This document shows positions 59,506-64,000 of a stretch of 64,000 nucleotides of DNA, in pieces; within the stretch, counting starts at the first letter, position 1; each line of letters begins with the position of its first letter. Made by a program: the position numbers and the translations under genes. This stretch comes from Collinsella aerofaciens. GTDB taxonomy: Bacteria; Actinomycetota; Coriobacteriia; Coriobacteriales; Coriobacteriaceae. Below the pieces are notes generated by a model that worked only from the letters and a program-made list of their open reading frames with translations, was not told where the DNA came from and ran no database searches. The stretch lies in NCBI RefSeq assembly GCF_019131995.1, contig NZ_JAHONA010000011.1:8961-72960 (forward strand), written 5' to 3'.

Positions 59506-62202
59506 ATGGAAGAAATGCCCAAGAACTACGATCCGTCGACCAACGAGCCGGCGATTCTGCAGAAGTGGCTCGACGGCGGCTACTATAAGCGCCGTGAGGG
59601 CGTGGGCGACTGCACCGTCACCATTCCGCCTCCCAACGTGACCGGCAAGCTCCACATGGGCCATGCCACCGACGACTCCATCCAGGACGCCATCGTCCGT
59701 ATGGCCCGCATGCGCGGCAAGTCCACGCGCTGGGTGCTGGGCACCGATCACGCCGGTATCGCCACACAGACCAAGGTCGACAAGAAGCTCAAGAGCGAGG
59801 GCATCAGCCGCCTGGAGATTGGTCGCGACAAGTTTGTTGACGCCTGCTGGGATTGGACCCACGAGTACGGCGGCATTATCGTCGAGCAGATCAAGCGTAT
59901 GGGCTGCTCCGTCGACTTCGATAACGAGCGCTTCACCATGGACGAGGACTACGCCCAGGCCGTGCGCAAGGTGTTCTGCGACTGGTACCACGACGGCCTG
60001 ATCTACCGCGGTAAGCGCATCGTTAACTGGTGCCCCAACTGCACCACTGCCATCTCGGACGACGAGGCTGAGTACAAGGACGAGAAGGGCCACCTGTGGC
60101 ACCTGCGCTACCCGCTGACCGAGCCGGTCAACGGCCAGGACTACATCGTCGTCGCCACTACGCGCCCCGAGACCATGCTCGGCGACACGGGCGTCGCCGT
60201 TTCCCCGAAGGACCCCGAGAAGGCCGCCTTCGTGGGCAAGACCGTCAAGCTTCCCATCGTCGACCGTGAAATCCCCATCTTTGAGGATTGGCATGTCGAT
60301 GCCAACTTTGGTTCCGGCTTTGTCAAGGTCACGCCGGCCCACGACCCCAACGATTACGCCATGGGTCAGGCCCACGACCTGCCGCAGATCAACATCTTCG
60401 ACGAGCATGCGGTGGTCGTCGAGGGCTATGGCGAGTTCACCGGCATGACCCGTGAGGAGTGCCGCGAGGCCGTCATCAAGTGGTTTGAGGAGCATGACCT
60501 GCTCGACCACGTCGAGGAGCACGACCACTCCGTCATGCACTGCTACCGTTGCGACGCCGCGCTGGAGCCGTGGCTGTCCGAGCAGTGGTTCGTCGCCGTC
60601 GATAAGCTTAAGGGGCCGGCGCTCGACGCCGTCAACTCCGGCAAGGTCGCCTTCCATCCCGCGCGCTGGACGCAGACCTACACTACCTGGATGGAAAACC
60701 TCAAGGACTGGTGCATCAGCCGTCAGCTGTGGTGGGGCCATCGCATCCCCGTGTTCTACTGCGAGGACTGCGGCTGGGAGGACGCCCTTACCGAGGACAC
60801 CGATGTGTGCCCCAAGTGCGGCGGCCATCACGTGCATCAGGACGAGAACGTGCTGGACACCTGGTTCAGCTCGCAGCTGTGGACCTTTGCCACGCAGGGC
60901 TGGCCGCAAAAGCCGGAGTTGCTCGAGGGACATCACCCCACGACGGCGCTCGTCACCGCGCGCGACATCATCGCGCTGTGGGTCGCCCGCATGGTCATGA
61001 GCTCGCTGTACTTCTTGGACGAGGTGCCGTTTAAGGACGTCGTCATCTACCCGACGATCCTTGCCAAGGACGGCAGCCGCATGTCCAAGTCCAAGGGCAA
61101 CGGCGTTGACCCCATGGACCTCATCGGTATGTACGGCGCCGACGCCATGCGCTACAACCTGCTGACGCTGTGCACCAACAACCAGGACGTCAAGTTTGAC
61201 GCGAACATCGATAAGAAGACCAAGAAGCTCATCGACAGCCCGCGCACCGACCAGGCCAAGAGCTTTGTGACCAAGATCTGGAACGCCAGCCGCTTCCTGC
61301 TCGTGAACATGGAGGGCTACACGCCCGGCGAGCCCGTCGTGGAGACGCCGGCCGACGCTTGGATGTTCAGCCGCCTGGCTAAGGCCGTGAAGATGGTCAC
61401 CGAGGGTATCGAGAACTACACCTTTGGCGACATGGCCCGCGGCGTGCAGCAGTTCTTCTGGAACGAGGTCTGCGACTGGTACGTCGAGGTCACCAAGGCC
61501 CGCCTGAAGGGCGAGGGCCGTCTACAGGCTCAGCGCAACCTGATCTTTGTGCTCGATACTTCCATTCGCCTGATGCACCCGCTTATGCCGTTTGTGACCG
61601 AGGAGATCTGGGACAACATGCCGGCGAGCGTGCTCGACCTGGACGCCGAGGGCAACGTGGACCGCGCCGAGGCACTCATGATCGCCAAGTGGCCCGAGCC
61701 CGCCGACTACACCAAGTACGTCGACGAGCCCGCCGAGCGCGCGTTTGAGTTGTGCCGCACCGTCGTTTCCGCCGCCCGCGCCACGCGTTCGCGTTACCGC
61801 TTGAGCCCCAAGGCCGAGCTCGACGTGGTCGTGCGCGCCGGTGCCGAGGACATCGAGAAGCTCGAGAGCCTGCGCTCGACCATCGAGCCGCTGGCGAACA
61901 CGGCTTCGCTGGTTATGGGCACCGACGTTGAGAAGCCGGCTGCGAGCATCGCCGTTGTTGACAGTGGCGTCGAGGTCTTTGTGGTGCTCGAGGGCAAGGT
62001 CGACCTTTCGGCCGAGAAGGCACGTCTGGAGAAGGAGATCGCCGCGGCCCAGAAGGAGCTCGCCGGCTGCGAGAAGACGCTTGCCAACGAGGGCTTTGTG
62101 GCTAAGGCCGCGCCCGCGGTGGTCCAGAAGAAGAGGGACCGTGCAGCTGAGCTCAAGGAGATCCTGGCGGCGCTGACTGCTCAGGTTGCTGACTTCTCGT
62201 AG
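59506..62202 (+). CDS. valS: Valyl-tRNA synthetase
   Basis: An 898-residue class Ia synthetase. The HIGH-type motif is PPPNVTGKLHMGHA (about residues 45-58) and the KMSKS-type motif is RMSKSKGNGVDP (about 525). The editing domain lies between, with TTRPETMLGDTGV, and the C-terminal coiled-coil tail (EKARLEKEIAAAQKEL) is present. The Zn-type cysteines CEDCGW and CPKCGG at about residues 420-445 are visible. AGGGAGAG precedes ATG 59506. A longer frame to 59428 runs through the palindrome and is not real. Confidence 0.96.
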   Translation: MEEMPKNYDPSTNEPAILQKWLDGGYYKRREGVGDCTVTIPPPNVTGKLHMGHATDDSIQDAIVRMARMRGKSTRWVLGTDHAGIATQTKVDKKLKSEGISRLEIGRDKFVDACWDWTHEYGGIIVEQIKRMGCSVDFDNERFTMDEDYAQAVRKVFCDWYHDGLIYRGKRIVNWCPNCTTAISDDEAEYKDEKGHLWHLRYPLTEPVNGQDYIVVATTRPETMLGDTGVAVSPKDPEKAAFVGKTVKLPIVDREIPIFEDWHVDANFGSGFVKVTPAHDPNDYAMGQAHDLPQINIFDEHAVVVEGYGEFTGMTREECREAVIKWFEEHDLLDHVEEHDHSVMHCYRCDAALEPWLSEQWFVAVDKLKGPALDAVNSGKVAFHPARWTQTYTTWMENLKDWCISRQLWWGHRIPVFYCEDCGWEDALTEDTDVCPKCGGHHVHQDENVLDTWFSSQLWTFATQGWPQKPELLEGHHPTTALVTARDIIALWVARMVMSSLYFLDEVPFKDVVIYPTILAKDGSRMSKSKGNGVDPMDLIGMYGADAMRYNLLTLCTNNQDVKFDANIDKKTKKLIDSPRTDQAKSFVTKIWNASRFLLVNMEGYTPGEPVVETPADAWMFSRLAKAVKMVTEGIENYTFGDMARGVQQFFWNEVCDWYVEVTKARLKGEGRLQAQRNLIFVLDTSIRLMHPLMPFVTEEIWDNMPASVLDLDAEGNVDRAEALMIAKWPEPADYTKYVDEPAERAFELCRTVVSAARATRSRYRLSPKAELDVVVRAGAEDIEKLESLRSTIEPLANTASLVMGTDVEKPAASIAVVDSGVEVFVVLEGKVDLSAEKARLEKEIAAAQKELAGCEKTLANEGFVAKAAPAVVQKKRDRAAELKEILAALTAQVADFS

Positions 62203-62255
62203 GTCTTACTGAGGGGCGCGTCCCGACGCTTTGCTCTCCGCTGCGGACACCTATT

Positions 62256-62277
62256 CCGCCGTTCTAACGAACGGCGG
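62256..62277. repeat. 8-bp perfect hairpin after valS
   Basis: CCGCCGTT (62256-62263) pairs with AACGGCGG (62270-62277) around CTAACG, without a T run. It may help end valS transcription, or belong to the composite repeat area before folC. Confidence 0.6.
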
Positions 62278-62292
62278 CTGGCTCGACGCTGC

Positions 62293-62391
62293 AAACGCCT
62301 CTGATGGCCAATCTGCCGTTCAACTTCGGGCGCATGGGCATAAGCCCTATGCGCCCTTGTTTCACGGCACCTTGGCTTATCAGAGGCGTTT
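62293..62391. repeat. Long-hairpin intergenic element C, with the same 56-bp core boundaries as element A
   Basis: Outer arms AAACGCCTCTGAT / ATCAGAGGCGTTT (62293-62305, 62379-62391) are perfect; pairing resumes at TGCCGT/ACGGCA (62314-62319, 62364-62369), and an inner hairpin GGGCGCAT/ATGCGCCC (62328-62335, 62349-62356) fills the centre. TGCCGTTCAA and TTTCACGGCA bound a 56-bp core, as at 14962-15017, although the outer arms and inner stem differ in sequence. Confidence 0.78.
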
Positions 62392-62410
62392 TCGCTGACT
62401 ATCCTCAACC

Positions 62411-62416
62411 TATACT
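62411..62416 (+). promoter_or_regulatory. Putative folC -10 box
   Basis: TATACT at 62411-62416 would start RNA near 62423, giving a leader of only about 10 nt if translation begins at ATG 62434, or about 25 nt if it begins at 62449. No clear -35 is visible; the 17-bp upstream region lies within element C's distal flank. Confidence 0.45.
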
Positions 62417-62433
62417 GTTTTATTTTTCTATGA

Positions 62434-63792
62434 ATGGCGGTTCTGAAAATGCCTAAGCGTTCTGGCTTGTATACCGTTCCTTTTGAGTTTGATTTGCTTT
62501 CGTTTGATGAGGCTGTGGGGCTTGCTGCTGATACGGGGCGGATTTCTGGGGATGCTGGGCCTCTGCTTGAGACGGTTGTCGATATGCTCGATGAGCTGGG
62601 ACGTCCGGACGAGTATTTCGATTGCATTCAGGTTGCCGGTACCAATGGCAAGACTTCGACCACGCGTTTTTCGGCTGCCATCCTTCGTGGTGAGGGGTTA
62701 AAGACCGCACTGTATACGTCGCCGCAGTTGGTGCGCTATCCCGAGCGCATGGAGGTTGATGGGCGCGTCGTGAGCGATGGGTCGTTTGCCCGCGGCGTTT
62801 CTGCCGCCGTCGAGGCGGGGCATCGCGTGAATGCTCGTCGTGTGGCGGCGGGGGAGCGCGCCTATACCATCACGCCGTTTGACCTGCTGACGGCTGCCGC
62901 GCTGGTGGTGTTTGCCGAGGCTGCAGTGGACGTTGCTGTGCTCGAGGTTGGCATGGGCGGCCGTTGGGACGCCACGAGTGCGACCGATCCCGTCGCCGTT
63001 GCCATTACGGGCATCGGGCTCGACCACACGCGCATCCTGGGCGACACGCTCGAGGCCATTGCGGGGGAGAAGGCTGCCGTCATCAAGCCCGGGCGCTTGG
63101 TTGTGCTGGGCGAGGGCACGCACGAGCCGAGCGTTCAGCGCGTGATGGATGCGCGTTGCCGCGAGTGCGGCGTTGTGCCGCTCGTGGTGAGCCATACGAC
63201 GACCAAGGCGCCGGCGCATGTAGGCGATGCGGTGGAGTTCAGCTGCACCACGCCGCGTGCGATCTATACGTCAAGTATGGTCAAGCCGGCGTACCAGCCG
63301 CAGAATGCCGCGTGCGCGATTATGCTGTGCGAGGGGTATCTGGGTCGCGAGCTCGACCACGATGTGCTTGATGGTTCGCTCATGGGCTGCCCCACGCCGG
63401 GTCGCTTTGATGTGCTGGGAACCGATCCGCTCAAGTTGATCGACGCTTGCCATAACCCCCAGAGCTGCGAGAACTTTGTGAGCGCGCTGGACGAGATCGA
63501 CCCGTGCGTGGAGAATCGCCCCACGCTGCTGTGCGCCGCGCTGGCCGACAAGGATGTGGCGGGCATCGTTGATGTGCTGATCCCGGCCTTCCCGCGCGTG
63601 GTCGTAACCCAGACCGATTCTGATCGCGCCCTACCGGCAGAGGAGCTTGCTGCCCTGGTGGATGCCGACAAGCTCGCGGGCGTGTACCCCAGCGTATCCG
63701 AGGCCCTTTCGGCTTTCGATGCCGCAGGCGAGCCTTTCGTAGCAGCAGGCACCATCACCCTAGCCGGCGAAGTGGCAGGCTTGCTCCGCTAG
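62434..63792 (+). CDS. folC: Folylpolyglutamate synthase / dihydrofolate synthase
   Basis: A protein of about 452 residues of the Mur-ligase family that adds glutamate to folates. The P-loop is VAGTNGKTSTTRF (about residues 70-82), followed by the Mg-site LEVGMGGRWDATS and DACHNPQSC, typical of FolC. The first 60 residues and the region before the last 50 match the folate type rather than MurC-F. Two starts are possible: ATG 62434, close to a -10 box, and ATG 62449, preceded by GGCGG; the ribosome site is weak for both. The gene follows valS as in many genomes. Confidence 0.88.
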   Translation: MAVLKMPKRSGLYTVPFEFDLLSFDEAVGLAADTGRISGDAGPLLETVVDMLDELGRPDEYFDCIQVAGTNGKTSTTRFSAAILRGEGLKTALYTSPQLVRYPERMEVDGRVVSDGSFARGVSAAVEAGHRVNARRVAAGERAYTITPFDLLTAAALVVFAEAAVDVAVLEVGMGGRWDATSATDPVAVAITGIGLDHTRILGDTLEAIAGEKAAVIKPGRLVVLGEGTHEPSVQRVMDARCRECGVVPLVVSHTTTKAPAHVGDAVEFSCTTPRAIYTSSMVKPAYQPQNAACAIMLCEGYLGRELDHDVLDGSLMGCPTPGRFDVLGTDPLKLIDACHNPQSCENFVSALDEIDPCVENRPTLLCAALADKDVAGIVDVLIPAFPRVVVTQTDSDRALPAEELAALVDADKLAGVYPSVSEALSAFDAAGEPFVAAGTITLAGEVAGLLR

Positions 63793-63915
63793 ATCCCTTC
63801 CGCAGGATAGCTAGTTGACCTGCTCGCCATGAAATGGGCCTATCTACTACGTTTGACCGGCTGCCCTCAACCATGCCGAGAATCGCAAAATCAAAACCGA
63901 CGCTCCTATAAGTTG

Positions 63916-64000
63916 TCAATAGGCAGTTTGCGGGAGCGCTCCCTTCAATTCGCACAGGAGCTCGTAATACCTCCTCTCCAGTTTCGTCGACCGCCGTCTC
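63916..64000 (-). CDS. C-terminal end of a minus-strand gene entering from the right
   Basis: On the minus strand a frame runs in from position 64000 to a stop at 63918-63916. Its 28 residues end KLERRYYELLCELKGALPQT plus AY and read like a charged amphipathic helix of a real protein, unlike the other minus frame through the same DNA. Too short to name. The 120 bp between folC and this gene holds GGGCCTATCTACT (63836-63848) but no clear terminator. Confidence 0.4.
   Translation of the reverse strand, partial: RRRSTKLERRYYELLCELKGALPQTAY

Noticed and set aside
1..64000. CRISPR arrays, rRNA genes, prophage or insertion-sequence transposases
   Set aside because: No regularly spaced direct repeats, no rRNA-like sequence and no integrase, capsid or transposase-like protein was seen on either strand.

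Overview
The window is high-GC, almost gap-free bacterial chromosome. Gene content and style suggest a gut Coriobacteriia, most likely a Collinsella-like actinobacterium. This is inferred from remembered family content (formate hydrogenlyase, selenocysteine machinery, clpP/clpX/valS/folC neighbourhood, many intergenic hairpins); no search was run. No phage, plasmid, CRISPR or rRNA operon is visible.

Layout. 1-7.6 kb: housekeeping and transport genes (YigZ-type tail, a redox-Cys protein, a PLP sulfhydrylase/lyase, an MFS exporter, xpt, a GGQ release-factor-like protein, a lipid kinase and a ClC channel). 7.8-13.2 kb: molybdenum block moeA, moaB/mog, modA, modB, modC; ModB carries an unusual N-terminal extracytoplasmic domain. 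13.2-23.0 kb: a structured leader, then two 2-hydroxyacyl-CoA-dehydratase/double-cubane-type proteins, a C_GCAxxG_C_C protein, a TDT-type membrane protein, an HgdC-like activase, a glycosyltransferase, selD (itself a selenoprotein, UGA at 19911), yedF, a DUF3343 gene and a cysteine-desulfurase-like gene. 23.1-27.0 kb: brnQ, tRNA-Pro, tRNA-Gly, an AbiEi/DUF559-like gene bracketed by palindromic repeats, and a PIN toxin with a ribbon-helix-helix antitoxin.

27.2-42.8 kb: a complete formate hydrogenlyase-2 locus. A HydN-like ferredoxin and selenocysteine FdhF (UGA at 28368, residue 140) are followed by hyfABCDEFGHIJ, hycI and a formate channel, in nearly the E. coli hyf order. 42.9-49.8 kb: another Mo-bisPGD oxidoreductase, selA, selB, tRNA-Sec(UCA), mobA and a second DUF3343 gene. 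50-55.4 kb: gdhA, then a FAD subunit and a fused FeS-Mo hydroxylase of the XdhD/selenium-dependent type, then tRNA-Leu. 55.7-64 kb: tig, clpP, clpX, valS, folC and the end of a minus-strand gene.

How it fits together. Molybdate import (ModABC), cofactor assembly (MoeA, MoaB/Mog, MobA) and selenium handling (SelA, SelB, SelD, tRNA-Sec, YedF, two DUF3343 proteins, a desulfurase) sit beside consumers that need Mo and probably Se: FdhF, a second Mo oxidoreductase and an XdhD-like hydroxylase. FdhF plus the membrane [NiFe] hydrogenase should oxidise formate to CO2 and H2 and may conserve energy by ion pumping. hypA-F are not in the window.

The main novelties are the ModB fusion, the leader before the double-cubane operon, an RBS-sequestering leader before the formate operon, and several families of palindromic intergenic elements, two of which share a 56-bp core.
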